From: CAZCVI01 sp964502145
GTDB lineage: Bacteria; Acidobacteriota; Aminicenantia; UBA2199
Direction of reading: 5' to 3'
DNA length: 42,949 bases
Assembly (NCBI GenBank): GCA_964502145.1
Contig: CAZCVI010000066.1
Span: 1 to 42,949, forward strand
This document shows, one piece after another, positions 1 through 7,281 of the stretch (its first letter is position 1; each line of letters starts with the position of its first letter). The notes under the pieces were generated by a model that was given only the letters and a program-made list of their open reading frames with translations, did not search any database and was not told where the DNA came from. Position numbers and translations under genes: made by a program.

Positions 1-39
1 GATAACACATAAATCACTCAATGGCCGGGTTGAAGGATG

Positions 40-348
40 ACCTAACCCCAAAAAAAACTCAACCGCCGGGTTCTATTGCCTTCGATTCCGCAAAAAAAAT
101 TCAACCGCCGGGTTTTATTGCTCTCGATTCTACAAAAAATGCTGAACGGAGAGGTTTGGAAGGTGAACGGCCGCCTAAAAGGGTGACGGTTGAGTAAAAT
201 ATGGTGAACCGCCGGGGTTGGAAGGTGAACGGAGAGCAAAATATGGTGGCGGTTCTACAAAATAAGGTGAACAGTCAACTTTTAGTTAAAACCGTCAGGT
301 TCAGGAACTGAAACTCCCTTTTTCTTGCTACTCCATTTAACAAATTGC
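40..348. repeat. Phased dispersed repeat, left copy
   Basis: This gap holds no convincing gene. It begins with ~42-bp units (TCAACCGCCGGGTT starts at 59 and 101), followed by a ~21-bp array whose TGAACGG-like core starts at 143, 164, 184, 205, 226, 247 and 268. It ends in a tail with the small palindrome TTCAG-N3-CTGAA and a TGCAAATG-like segment. The same order of parts recurs at 19642-20039 in the same orientation. Two 20-nt strings, GGTGACGGTTGAGTAAAATA and GGTGAACGGAGAGCAAAATA, are identical in the two copies. A 65-codon minus-strand frame across it (42-239) only reflects the repeat. The role is unknown; a spacing near two helical turns would suit a protein-binding array, but that is inference. 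Confidence 0.8.
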
Positions 349-539
349 AGCAAATGTGGCGCAAATAGGCCGGGGTTTCGATGAGGGGATGTTGAAATCA
401 ATGATTTGAGCCCAAGGCTTTTTGCCGTTGGCGCGATTTTGCTTTTCGGGCGCGAAGAGGTTATCGTTTTAGGGAGAATTTATTTTATGCGGGGAAGGAT
501 AGTGCCGTCCAAAAATCTGAATAAATGCAAAAAAAATCC
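349..539. other. Gap between the repeat and the first promoter
   Basis: I see no gene, RNA or repeat in this stretch. It runs from the tail of the phased repeat to the -35 box of the DUF1579 gene. Confidence 0.5.
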
Positions 540-568
540 TTGACAATGGGGTGCAATTGTTCTATCAT
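540..568 (+). promoter_or_regulatory. Sigma-70 promoter for the DUF1579-peroxiredoxin pair
   Basis: A consensus -35 TTGACA (540-545) and a -10 TATCAT (563-568) are separated by 17 nt. They lie 40 nt before an AAAAAGGAGA ribosome site and the ATG at 608. Transcription would start near 575. Confidence 0.75.
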
Positions 569-607
569 ATCAAACCAGATTATAAAATTAAAAAAGGAGA
601 ATAAACA

Positions 608-1213
608 ATGAAGATTTTAAAGATTTCGATATTAAGCGTCTTGGTATTGTTCTTTTTGAGCACTGCCATGAATGGTGTATTGTTCGGTCAGGAAGCTACG
701 CCGGACCAAAAAGATATGCAGAAGAAAATGGAGGAGCTTATGACTCCCGGACCCAATCACAAGTACCTGGAATATTTCGCCGGTCCATGGACTATCGTGG
801 TTCAAACCTGGATGCAACCTGGCGCTGAACCCATGGTAGCCAAGGGCGAAACTGACGGCGTAATGATTCTGGGCGGACGTTACCTGCAATACAAAATGAC
901 AGGTAGCATGATGGGTATGCCTTATGAAGGGGTGAACATCTCCGGGTATAATAATTTCAAGAAAGAATTTTTCTCTGTTTGGCTGGATAACTTTGGCACG
1001 GGCCTTTATGATACGTATGGAACCTTGGATGCCACGGGAAAAATTAGAACTGAAACGGGTATATGGGACGATCCTACGACGGGTGGTAAAAGCAAGGTAA
1101 AATTAGTGGACGCTATCGTGGACAATGACAAACACATCTTTACCATGTACATGGTTTCGCCTGACGGCACAGAGTTCAAATACATGGTCATCGAATACAC
1201 CCGTAAAAAATAA
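608..1213 (+). CDS. DUF1579 family secreted protein
   Basis: A 201-residue protein with a typical signal peptide (residues 1-27: basic start, hydrophobic core, then GQEA), so it is probably periplasmic. The rest matches my picture of the DUF1579 family: an opening GPNHKYLEYFAGPW segment, an ILGGRYLQYKMTG core and a C-terminal strand ending in MVIEYTRKK. The function of DUF1579 is not established; a lipocalin-like barrel fold is plausible. The ATG at 608 follows AAAAAGGAGA at good spacing and a strong promoter. The peroxiredoxin gene follows 14 nt downstream and is probably co-transcribed, which hints at a stress or envelope role without proving it. Confidence 0.8.
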   Translation: MKILKISILSVLVLFFLSTAMNGVLFGQEATPDQKDMQKKMEELMTPGPNHKYLEYFAGPWTIVVQTWMQPGAEPMVAKGETDGVMILGGRYLQYKMTGSMMGMPYEGVNISGYNNFKKEFFSVWLDNFGTGLYDTYGTLDATGKIRTETGIWDDPTTGGKSKVKLVDAIVDNDKHIFTMYMVSPDGTEFKYMVIEYTRKK

Positions 1214-1227
1214 AGGTGGCGAAGCGC

Positions 1228-1710
1228 ATGAGTGAAAAAATACCCGTGCATATCGGCGATAAAGCGCCCGACTTCTGTCTGCCCGACCAGGATAACAAGC
1301 AGGTCTGTTTGCAGGATTTTATTGGCAAGTGGGTGCTGCTCTATTTTTATCCCAAGGATAATACGCCCGGCTGTACCGTGGAAGCTGTTGATTTTAGCGC
1401 TTTAAAAAAAGAGTTGGCAGCAAAAAACACGGTGGTCCTGGGCGTCAGTGCTGATTCCACTAAAAGTCATCTTGGTTTTATTGAGAAAAAAGAGCTAACA
1501 ATTACCCTGTTGAGTGATACGGAGCACACGTTGATGGATAAGTTCGGTGTATGGCAGTTAAAGAAGAATTACGGCAAAGAGTATTGTGGTATCGTAAGAA
1601 GTACTTTTCTAATCGACCCGCAGGGCAATCTCGCCTATATTTGGGCCAATGTAAAAGCCAATGGCCACGCTGCTACGACTCTTAAAAAAGTAACCGAATT
1701 GCAGCAATAA
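1228..1710 (+). CDS. bcp: Peroxiredoxin, Bcp/PrxQ type
   Basis: A thiol peroxidase expected to reduce H2O2 and organic hydroperoxides in the cytoplasm using thioredoxin-type donors. The PxxxTxxC active site appears as YPKDNTPGCT, with the peroxidatic Cys at residue 49 counted from ATG 1228. The Arg of the later RSTFLID segment is also family-typical. The nearby second Cys that many Bcp proteins carry five residues on is Val here, so it is either a 1-Cys enzyme or uses another Cys (17, 27 or the one in KEYCG). A GTG at 1216 is in frame four codons earlier, but AAAGGTGG placed before 1228 makes the ATG the better start. A hairpin terminator follows at 1717. Confidence 0.9.
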   Translation: MSEKIPVHIGDKAPDFCLPDQDNKQVCLQDFIGKWVLLYFYPKDNTPGCTVEAVDFSALKKELAAKNTVVLGVSADSTKSHLGFIEKKELTITLLSDTEHTLMDKFGVWQLKKNYGKEYCGIVRSTFLIDPQGNLAYIWANVKANGHAATTLKKVTELQQ

Positions 1711-1716
1711 TGAAGT

Positions 1717-1748
1717 AGGGGCGTATGCCAATACGCCCCTGCCTTTTA
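1717..1748 (+). terminator. Hairpin terminator after the peroxiredoxin gene
   Basis: Perfect 10-bp arms AGGGGCGTAT (1717-1726) and ATACGCCCCT (1731-1740) with a GCCA loop, followed by GCCTTTTATT. It is 6 nt after the stop codon. From memory, similar GGGGCGTAT hairpins are scattered in other bacterial genomes, so it may also be a repeat used as a terminator. Confidence 0.75.
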
Positions 1749-1798
1749 TTCATCTATTTTCACAACACCCTTGTATTTTGTTTTTGATTTTGTGTAAT

Positions 1799-1983
1799 CC
1801 TGGATTCACCGCCAAGTTTTAAAAAGAGCCACGGATAACCGTGGCAAGCTGGACTTTCTGGACGCTCTGGACTTACTGGACAAGCTGGACAAAATTTAAA
1901 GGTTTTGTGAAGTCCAGTAAGTCCAGAATGTCCAGTATGTCCAGATAGTCCAGTCTTCCCAGAAACTTGGCGGTGAATCCAGG
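1799..1983. repeat. 9-bp-phased palindromic element A (TGGAC core)
   Basis: Two perfect 21-bp inverted ends lie at 1799-1819 and 1963-1983 (CCTGGATTCACCGCCAAGTT... and its complement). Inside the left half, TGGAC starts at 1850, 1859, 1868, 1877 and 1886. In the right half, its complement GTCCA starts at 1912, 1921, 1930, 1939 and 1948. Both arms are spaced exactly 9 bp with 4 variable bases between cores. The element fills most of the 1711-2155 gap, and no gene was seen there. The outer end sequence recurs in part at elements B and D. Confidence 0.85.
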
Positions 1984-2155
1984 TAATACTGTTATGATGC
2001 AATTAAAACGTGACTTGATGGAGTACCTGCGAAAATGGAAAAAGAATTCTAAAAAAAACCGCTCATTATGCAGTTTGCACGCCAAGTGGAAAAATCTTGG
2101 CTGGACAGGTGGTGTAAATGGGGTTGGTCCACTGCTTTAAACGTGGATAGAAAAA

Positions 2156-2899
2156 TCAACAGGTTTGTAAGGCACGATTGGCTTCTTTGCGAACCCAGAT
2201 TAAAGAATCGGTGGACAACTTTTGCAAGTACTTTTTCCGTGTTTCGGTTTCGTAGTTAGATAGCGCGTGGATGAGTTTTAATTTTACTTCCACATTGGAA
2301 TCTTTTATTAAGAATTCAATGTTATCAAAGAGGTGATGACTTTTTCGTTTGCCCAGAATTTCCACCAGCGCGGCACGGACATACCAGGTTAAACCTTTGG
2401 TAATCGTATCACTGAGTAAGGCTTCATCGAGTTCATATTCGTTGGTAATTTTTTTGACGATTTTCTCTCTGACCTTGGGGTCATCGGTGTTTAAAAAAGC
2501 GATTAACACATTGCCATTTAACTTGCCTTTGTCCTGAAGAAAAAAATCGACCAGTACTAGACGATCATCAGTAGTTCCTGCGGCGAGAACTTTGACAATC
2601 TGAAAACAATGGTCCTCTTTGGCGGCACAACATTCGTTGATCGCTGTTCTGGCGGCATTGGAAACGTTGCTGTCAATATGATATAAAAATTTGCGGAAAT
2701 AATAGCGGTCAGGATAATTTAATTCGCGCAATAACCGTAACGCGCAAGCGGTGGTGAGGGATGGCAGGTCAGGGACAAGGAGCGCCTTGAGGAATTGGAT
2801 GCGCTCACAACGTTGCCGCGTGGCAAATTCGCCACTTTTTAAGTATTCAACTTGTTGCTCAGGTCCTAGTAAAATAAAATGCTTTACTTCATGGCACAT
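2156..2899 (-). CDS. HEAT-repeat protein
   Basis: A 247-residue protein made of helical pairs in the HEAT/armadillo style. Several units show the pattern (D/N)xxPxVRxKIVxxI, (G)LTWYVRAALVEIL, SNVEVKLKLIHALS and DSLIWVRKEANRAL, giving about five or six repeats. No signal peptide or catalytic motif is visible, so a cytoplasmic scaffold or binding protein is likely. It lies 66 nt downstream of ribBA on the same strand and may share its transcript. The gap also carries its own possible promoter within a 15-bp tandem repeat (2926-2957). The ribosome site (AGAGTGTGAG) is weak. The partner is unknown. Confidence 0.75.
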   Translation of the reverse strand: MCHEVKHFILLGPEQQVEYLKSGEFATRQRCERIQFLKALLVPDLPSLTTACALRLLRELNYPDRYYFRKFLYHIDSNVSNAARTAINECCAAKEDHCFQIVKVLAAGTTDDRLVLVDFFLQDKGKLNGNVLIAFLNTDDPKVREKIVKKITNEYELDEALLSDTITKGLTWYVRAALVEILGKRKSHHLFDNIEFLIKDSNVEVKLKLIHALSNYETETRKKYLQKLSTDSLIWVRKEANRALQTC

Positions 2900-2925
2900 G
2901 GCTCACACTCTAAAAAACAACAATA

Positions 2926-2957
2926 TATTATAAACGTACTTTTTATAAACGTACTTT
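2926..2957 (-). promoter_or_regulatory. 15-bp perfect tandem repeat over a possible promoter
   Basis: The string TTATAAACGTACTTT occurs at 2928-2942 and again at 2943-2957. On the minus strand the downstream copy contains a -10 TATAAT (2932-2927) facing the HEAT-repeat gene. The -35 position falls in the second copy and reads AGTACG, which is poor. It could be an operator or simply a duplication. Confidence 0.4.
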
Positions 2958-2965
2958 CTTAAAAG

Positions 2966-4186
2966 CTAAACAGTCTCCAACAAATGGCCCATTTTATCTT
3001 TTTTTGTTTTCATATAATGCTTGCTTTCGTCGCTGAATTTTACTTCCACTGGAACCCGTTCGACGATTTCCAAACCGTACCCGGAGAGTGCGATATACTT
3101 GGCTGGGTTATTGGTGAGTAAGCGGAGTTTTTTAAGTCCAAGAATTCTTAATATCTGGGCGCCAATGCCGTAATCGCGTTGATCATCCTTGAACCCCAAT
3201 TCAAGATTGGCCTGGACAGTATCGAATCCTTTCTCCTGCAATTTATAAGCCCTGATTTTATCAATCAAACCAATACCGCGCCCCTCTTGATTCAACAAGT
3301 AGAGTAACACGCCGCGTCCCTCGGCCACGATTCTTTCCATGGCAACATGCAACTGGCTACCACAATCGCATTTTAAAGAGCTAAACGTATCGCCGGTCAA
3401 ACATTGGGAATGGACTCTGACCAGCACGGGTTCATCACCATCGGCATGAATATCACCGTGAATCATAGCGATATGGGTCTCTTTGGCTATTACATCTACA
3501 AAGGCTTTGATGGTAAATTCACCCCACCGAGTGGGCAGAAACGCCTCGGCTTCTTCGGTCACGAGGGTTTCTTCCTTGACGCGGTATTTAATAATCTCTT
3601 CTATGGTAATGATGGGGATATCAAATTTTTCAGAGAATTGAAGCAGATCGGGCATACGGGCCATGGTGCCGTTTTCATTCATAATTTCACAGATGACACC
3701 GGAAGGAGTGAGTCCGGCGATTTTGGCGAGGTCGAGTGATGCCTCGGTTTGTCCGGCGCGTACTAATACGCCACCACTCTTGGCACGGAGGGGGAAAATA
3801 TGTCCGGGCCGGGCGAGATCGGCGGGCACGGTGTCGGGCTGAATCAAACACAACACGGTAGCGGCACGATCATAAGCGGAAATACCAGTGGTGGTATTTT
3901 TTAGAGCATCAACGGACACGGTAAAAGGGGTCTCAAAATTGGAAGTGTTGGCGTCAACCATCAAAGGTAACGCGAGCTCCTGGCTCCGGGCTTGAGTGAG
4001 GGAGACACAGATCAACCCGCGGGCATGGGTAGCCATAAAATTAATGGCTTCGGGGGTTATTTTTTCGGAAGCGATCATAAGATCACCCTCATTCTCGCGA
4101 TCTTCATCATCAACGATGATGATCATTTTGCCCTGTTGTATATATTCTACTGCTTCGGGTACAGAAATCAAAACGTTTTTCTTCAT
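2966..4186 (-). CDS. ribBA: RibBA: DHBP synthase / GTP cyclohydrolase II
   Basis: A bifunctional riboflavin enzyme. The N-terminal half is 3,4-dihydroxy-2-butanone-4-phosphate synthase, with the DDEDRENEGDL acidic loop, THARGLICV and a GHIFPLRAKSGG stretch. The C-terminal half is GTP cyclohydrolase II, with the zinc site SQCLTGDTFSSLKCDCGSQL, NQEGRGIGL and a DYGIGAQIL segment. The open frame extends to 4231, but the ATG at 4186 (MKKNVLIS) fits the family and has TAAGGA 11 nt upstream, giving 406 residues. It lies 56 nt after ribE in the ftsY-rib cluster. It feeds both branches of riboflavin synthesis; lumazine synthase (ribH) is not in the window. Confidence 0.95.
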   Translation of the reverse strand: MKKNVLISVPEAVEYIQQGKMIIIVDDEDRENEGDLMIASEKITPEAINFMATHARGLICVSLTQARSQELALPLMVDANTSNFETPFTVSVDALKNTTTGISAYDRAATVLCLIQPDTVPADLARPGHIFPLRAKSGGVLVRAGQTEASLDLAKIAGLTPSGVICEIMNENGTMARMPDLLQFSEKFDIPIITIEEIIKYRVKEETLVTEEAEAFLPTRWGEFTIKAFVDVIAKETHIAMIHGDIHADGDEPVLVRVHSQCLTGDTFSSLKCDCGSQLHVAMERIVAEGRGVLLYLLNQEGRGIGLIDKIRAYKLQEKGFDTVQANLELGFKDDQRDYGIGAQILRILGLKKLRLLTNNPAKYIALSGYGLEIVERVPVEVKFSDESKHYMKTKKDKMGHLLETV

Positions 4187-4242
4187 ATCTATCATATTCC
4201 TTATTTCACGCATTTTAATCAAACATTTCATTCAATCATGCT

Positions 4243-4851
4243 TCACCGGTATGTATTTTCACCGGACCACCTTAGATTATATAGGTATTTGCCGATTAAA
4301 TCAAGTTCTAGGTTCACTCTTTCTCCAATTTTTAAATATTTGAGGTTGGTAGTGGTCAGAGTATGGGGAATGACTTCAACTGAAAAAAAGGATTGCCTGA
4401 CCTCTGAAAGGGTTAAACTGACACCATTCAAGGTAACGGAACCTTTATGAATGAGAAATTTAACCCAGTCACGGTTCTGAAAAATAAAAGAGAAAGTGGT
4501 GCTATCGCCTTTTGTTTGTTTGGTTTTGAGGCGCACGACGCCGTCGAGATGACCGCTGACGAGGTGACCACCGAGGAAATCATTGAGAGTCAAAGGTAAT
4601 TCAAGATTGACGACACTGCCCCGTGGCAAATCACCGAGATTGGAGAGTTTTAATGTTTCGCGACTGAGGTTAAAACGACAACTTTGACCGCCATTTTCAA
4701 AGCCGATAATAGTCAGACAAGCGCCATTCACGGCCACCGAATCCCCTATTTTAACACGGGGTAATTCACCGGTTTCCACAGCGAGGGTGATTTCTTTTTT
4801 ATGTTCCAGGGAGAGGAATTTTCCTGGTTTTAAAATAATGCCGGTGAACAT
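4243..4851 (-). CDS. ribE: Riboflavin synthase alpha subunit
   Basis: A 202-residue enzyme that dismutates two 6,7-dimethyl-8-ribityllumazine molecules to riboflavin. It starts with the family-typical MFTGI and shows the two tandem lumazine-binding halves. The first has VAVNGACLTI and FNLSRETLKLSNLG; the second has GGHLVSGHLDG and VTLNGVSLTL. Its start lies 2 nt beyond the ribD stop, so the two genes are almost certainly co-translated. The length is normal. Confidence 0.95.
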   Translation of the reverse strand: MFTGIILKPGKFLSLEHKKEITLAVETGELPRVKIGDSVAVNGACLTIIGFENGGQSCRFNLSRETLKLSNLGDLPRGSVVNLELPLTLNDFLGGHLVSGHLDGVVRLKTKQTKGDSTTFSFIFQNRDWVKFLIHKGSVTLNGVSLTLSEVRQSFFSVEVIPHTLTTTNLKYLKIGERVNLELDLIGKYLYNLRWSGENTYR

Positions 4852-4853
4852 GC

Positions 4854-5963
4854 TTAAATGGGGCGGAACCCGCGGAGGATATAGCCGGTTTCCAAGGGGA
4901 TAATTTCGCGGTCTACCAGTGTCACGGGCTCGGCTATGGGGGTACCGGAAGCAAAGAATTGCACGGACTCTTGACCACCTAATATTTTAGCGGCGGTGGA
5001 AAGCACGATTTCGTCGTATAACTGGGTTCTTAAAAAAGAATCAAACAACCCACCACCACCCTCTACCATCACGGAAGCAATCTGCAAACTATGCAGAACT
5101 TCCAATACCTGAGTTAATTTTAAACCGACACCATCTTCATTGGGGGGGACAAAATAGTGGTGCTTGACCTTCTGGGTTTTGTTGGCGGCGGTGGTAGCGG
5201 AAAAAAGAATGAGGGGGAAGCGTTCCTGATCGTTAAAGATATTGAGACGGGTATCCAAACTGTTATGGGAATCCAACACGACGCGGGTCAATGACTTGTC
5301 GGCCCAGTCACTGTGGCGGATAGTGAGGAGGGGATTATCATTGATCACGGTGCCCACACCAACCATAATAGCAGAAAACTCACCACGGAAACTGTGTGAA
5401 TATTCTCGCAACGATTCATCGGTGATCCATTGGGATTGCCTGTTTTTATCGGTTAATTTGCAATCAATGGTCACGCCGGCTTTTAAGGTCACGTAAGGTC
5501 TCTGGCTGGTCATATATTTAATATAGTGGCGGTTGATTTTTAAAGCGAGGGCTTCTAAGAGTCCCACTTCCACGTCCAAGCCATGCTCCTTTAAGGTGGT
5601 AATACCCTTGCCGTGAACAAGGGGATTGGGATCGCGCATGGCCACAACTACGCGTGCGACTTTTTTCTTTAGGATGAGATCGGAGCAGGGTGGGGTTTTG
5701 CCGAAATGAACGCAGGGTTCGAGGGTAACATACAAGGTAGTGCCTTGCACGTCTACATTTTGGAGCGCGGCTTGTTCGGCGTGGGGTGCGCCAAAGCGGG
5801 CGTGATAACCGTGGCCGACAATCCGGTTGTCTTTGACAACGACTGCCCCCACCAGGGGATTGGGCTCGGTAAAACCGAGACCTTTTTGGCTGAGCTTTAA
5901 AGCGGCTTTCATAAATTTTATGTCATTATTCATAGGTTCTTTTAAATCCGCTATATCCGGCAT
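4854..5963 (-). CDS. ribD: RibD: riboflavin deaminase/reductase
   Basis: A bifunctional enzyme that deaminates the pyrimidine ring and then reduces the ribosyl side chain. The deaminase domain comes first, with zinc ligands in PHAEQ (His61, Glu63) and EPCVHFGKTPPCSD (Cys84, Cys93). The reductase domain begins near residue 150 (RPYVTLKAGVTID, VGVGTVINDNPLL, MVEGGGGLFDSF). The length (369) is normal. The first ATG is at 5963. An ATG at 5933 (MNNDIKF) gives an N-terminus closer to known RibD proteins, and neither has a strong ribosome site. It is 24 nt downstream of ftsY. Confidence 0.95.
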   Translation of the reverse strand: MPDIADLKEPMNNDIKFMKAALKLSQKGLGFTEPNPLVGAVVVKDNRIVGHGYHARFGAPHAEQAALQNVDVQGTTLYVTLEPCVHFGKTPPCSDLILKKKVARVVVAMRDPNPLVHGKGITTLKEHGLDVEVGLLEALALKINRHYIKYMTSQRPYVTLKAGVTIDCKLTDKNRQSQWITDESLREYSHSFRGEFSAIMVGVGTVINDNPLLTIRHSDWADKSLTRVVLDSHNSLDTRLNIFNDQERFPLILFSATTAANKTQKVKHHYFVPPNEDGVGLKLTQVLEVLHSLQIASVMVEGGGGLFDSFLRTQLYDEIVLSTAAKILGGQESVQFFASGTPIAEPVTLVDREIIPLETGYILRGFRPI

Positions 5964-5987
5964 GGTTCAGCCTACCAGGAATGGGTG

Positions 5988-6941
5988 TTATTCGTCGCTC
6001 AAGAGGGAATCGGCAAAATCAGTAGCGGAGAAGGGGGCGATGTCTTTTTCAGTTTCGCCGGTGCCGATGAATTTTACGGGGATGCGCATTTCATTGACGA
6101 TATTCAAAACCGTACCGCCTTTGGCAGTGCCGTCGACTTTGGACAGGACGAGACCGGTGATACCGCTGAAGGTTTTGAAGCGTTTGGCTTGGTCCATGGT
6201 ATTTTGGCCCTGGGTGCCGTCTACGACGAGGAGTGTATCGCTGGGACCGGTGGGAATGAATTTTTTGATGATCTTGGTGATTTTTTCCAGTTCTTTCATC
6301 AGGTTATCGCGGGTTTGCACTCGTCCGGCAGTATCAATGATGAGGACGTCATAACTCTTGTTAATAAAAGAGGTAAGACTGTTATACACGACCGAACCGG
6401 GGTCTGCACCGCGTTCAGCACCGATGACGGGAATATTGAGCCGCTCACCCCAGAGGGAAAGCTGGGAACTACCGGCAGCGCGGAAAGTATCAGCGGCAGA
6501 TAAGAGGACGTTCTTGCCCATACTCTGGTAATAATAGGCGAGTTTGGCGGCAGTGGTTGTTTTGCCGCAACCGTTAATACCAACCAGTAAAATCACGGTG
6601 CCGGTGCTTGGGGAAGTTTCGAGAGTGGGTATTGGGGCTACGGGTACGGGAGGTACTGGTTTTTTACCTTTTACGGGAGGGGTGGGAACGGGAGTAGTCA
6701 GGGCATTAAAAATGCCGATGATTTCTTCTTTTAAGATGACGAAAAAATCATCTTTTTCAAAGGTCAATTTACTGTTCTTGCGCACGTTCTCCAGGATGCG
6801 CACGACTAAGTCCATGGAGATATCGGCCAGGATTAATTGTTCTTCGACGTCCTCGAAAATTTCTTCCCTGGTTTTTTTGGAGTTCAGTACCAGGCTCAGG
6901 GTCTTTTTTAACGATGTTTTAAAAAGCTTGTTCAGTATCAT
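5988..6941 (-). CDS. ftsY: FtsY, signal recognition particle receptor GTPase
   Basis: Membrane-targeting GTPase that docks SRP-ribosome complexes. From the ATG at 6941 it has 317 residues: a helical N domain, a proline-rich linker (~84-107), then the G domain. Visible motifs are G1 GINGCGKT (121-128), DTFRAA (151-156), G3 DTAGR (203-207), SKVDGTAKGG (267-276) and a closing IGTGE. The long acidic A domain of enterobacterial FtsY is missing, as in many other bacteria. The open frame continues to 7031, but that part would lie upstream of the promoter. The ATG at 6941 has no ribosome site; a consensus promoter ends 6 nt before it (see 6948-6976). Confidence 0.95.
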   Translation of the reverse strand: MILNKLFKTSLKKTLSLVLNSKKTREEIFEDVEEQLILADISMDLVVRILENVRKNSKLTFEKDDFFVILKEEIIGIFNALTTPVPTPPVKGKKPVPPVPVAPIPTLETSPSTGTVILLVGINGCGKTTTAAKLAYYYQSMGKNVLLSAADTFRAAGSSQLSLWGERLNIPVIGAERGADPGSVVYNSLTSFINKSYDVLIIDTAGRVQTRDNLMKELEKITKIIKKFIPTGPSDTLLVVDGTQGQNTMDQAKRFKTFSGITGLVLSKVDGTAKGGTVLNIVNEMRIPVKFIGTGETEKDIAPFSATDFADSLLSDE

Positions 6942-6947
6942 GGGGGT

Positions 6948-6976
6948 ATTATAACTCTTTAAGTGGTTTATTTCAA
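6948..6976 (-). promoter_or_regulatory. Promoter for a leaderless ftsY mRNA
   Basis: On the minus strand, -35 TTGAAA (6976-6971) and -10 TATAAT (6953-6948) are 17 nt apart. Only ACCCCC separates the -10 from the ATG, so the usual start point falls on or next to the initiator A. No Shine-Dalgarno site is present. Confidence 0.7.
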
Positions 6977-7032
6977 TGGGGGTGGGGGTCCTAAATCTAC
7001 TGCCAGTTCTTTGAGAGTATTGTAAAAGCATG

Positions 7033-7168
7033 TGGGAGTTATGGGAAGAATGGGAATTCTGGGAATTATGGGAATTATGGGAGGTATGGGAATACTTCTG
7101 TTTATCCCATAATTCCCAGAATTCCCATAACTCCCAGAATTCCCATTAACTTGGCGGTGGATGTAGGT
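7033..7168. repeat. 9-bp-phased palindromic element B (TGGGA core)
   Basis: TGGGA starts at 7033, 7042, 7051, 7060, 7069, 7078 and 7087, exactly 9 bp apart. The complement TCCCA starts at 7105, 7114, 7123, 7132 and 7141, also 9 bp apart. The loop is about 13 nt. The right flank continues as TAACTTGGCGGTGGATGTAGG, close to the end of element A. The element fills the divergent gap between ftsY and the thioredoxin gene and could fold into a long RNA or cruciform hairpin. Confidence 0.85.
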
Positions 7169-7183
7169 CTTTTAAAAATGGAG

Positions 7184-7212
7184 TTGTATAATTTATATTT
7201 TAATACTATAAT
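7184..7212 (+). promoter_or_regulatory. Possible promoter for the TPR-thioredoxin gene
   Basis: TTGTAT (7184-7189) and TATAAT (7207-7212) are 17 nt apart in a very AT-rich stretch, 70 nt before the ATG at 7282. A GAGAGGAGATC ribosome site lies at 7266-7276. Confidence 0.5.
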
Positions 7213-7281
7213 AATACAATGAAAACAATAATAAAATACAGGGTATCTTTAAAAATTTGAACAAAGAGAGGAGATCAGTAA

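Noticed and set aside
42..239. Minus-strand frame with two 14-residue repeats (NKTRRLNFF, NRTRRLSFF)
   Set aside because: It only reflects the 42-bp repeat units; no ribosome site, and the other copy of the repeat does not keep this frame.
3992..4450. Long plus-strand frames across ribBA/ribE (also in pilY1, ftsY and xdhB)
   Set aside because: They are antisense shadows of clearly recognised genes and show no family features.
6977..7281. Possible FMN riboswitch before the rib genes
   Set aside because: The conserved RFN core strings were not found on the minus strand; the gap is explained by element B and the promoters.
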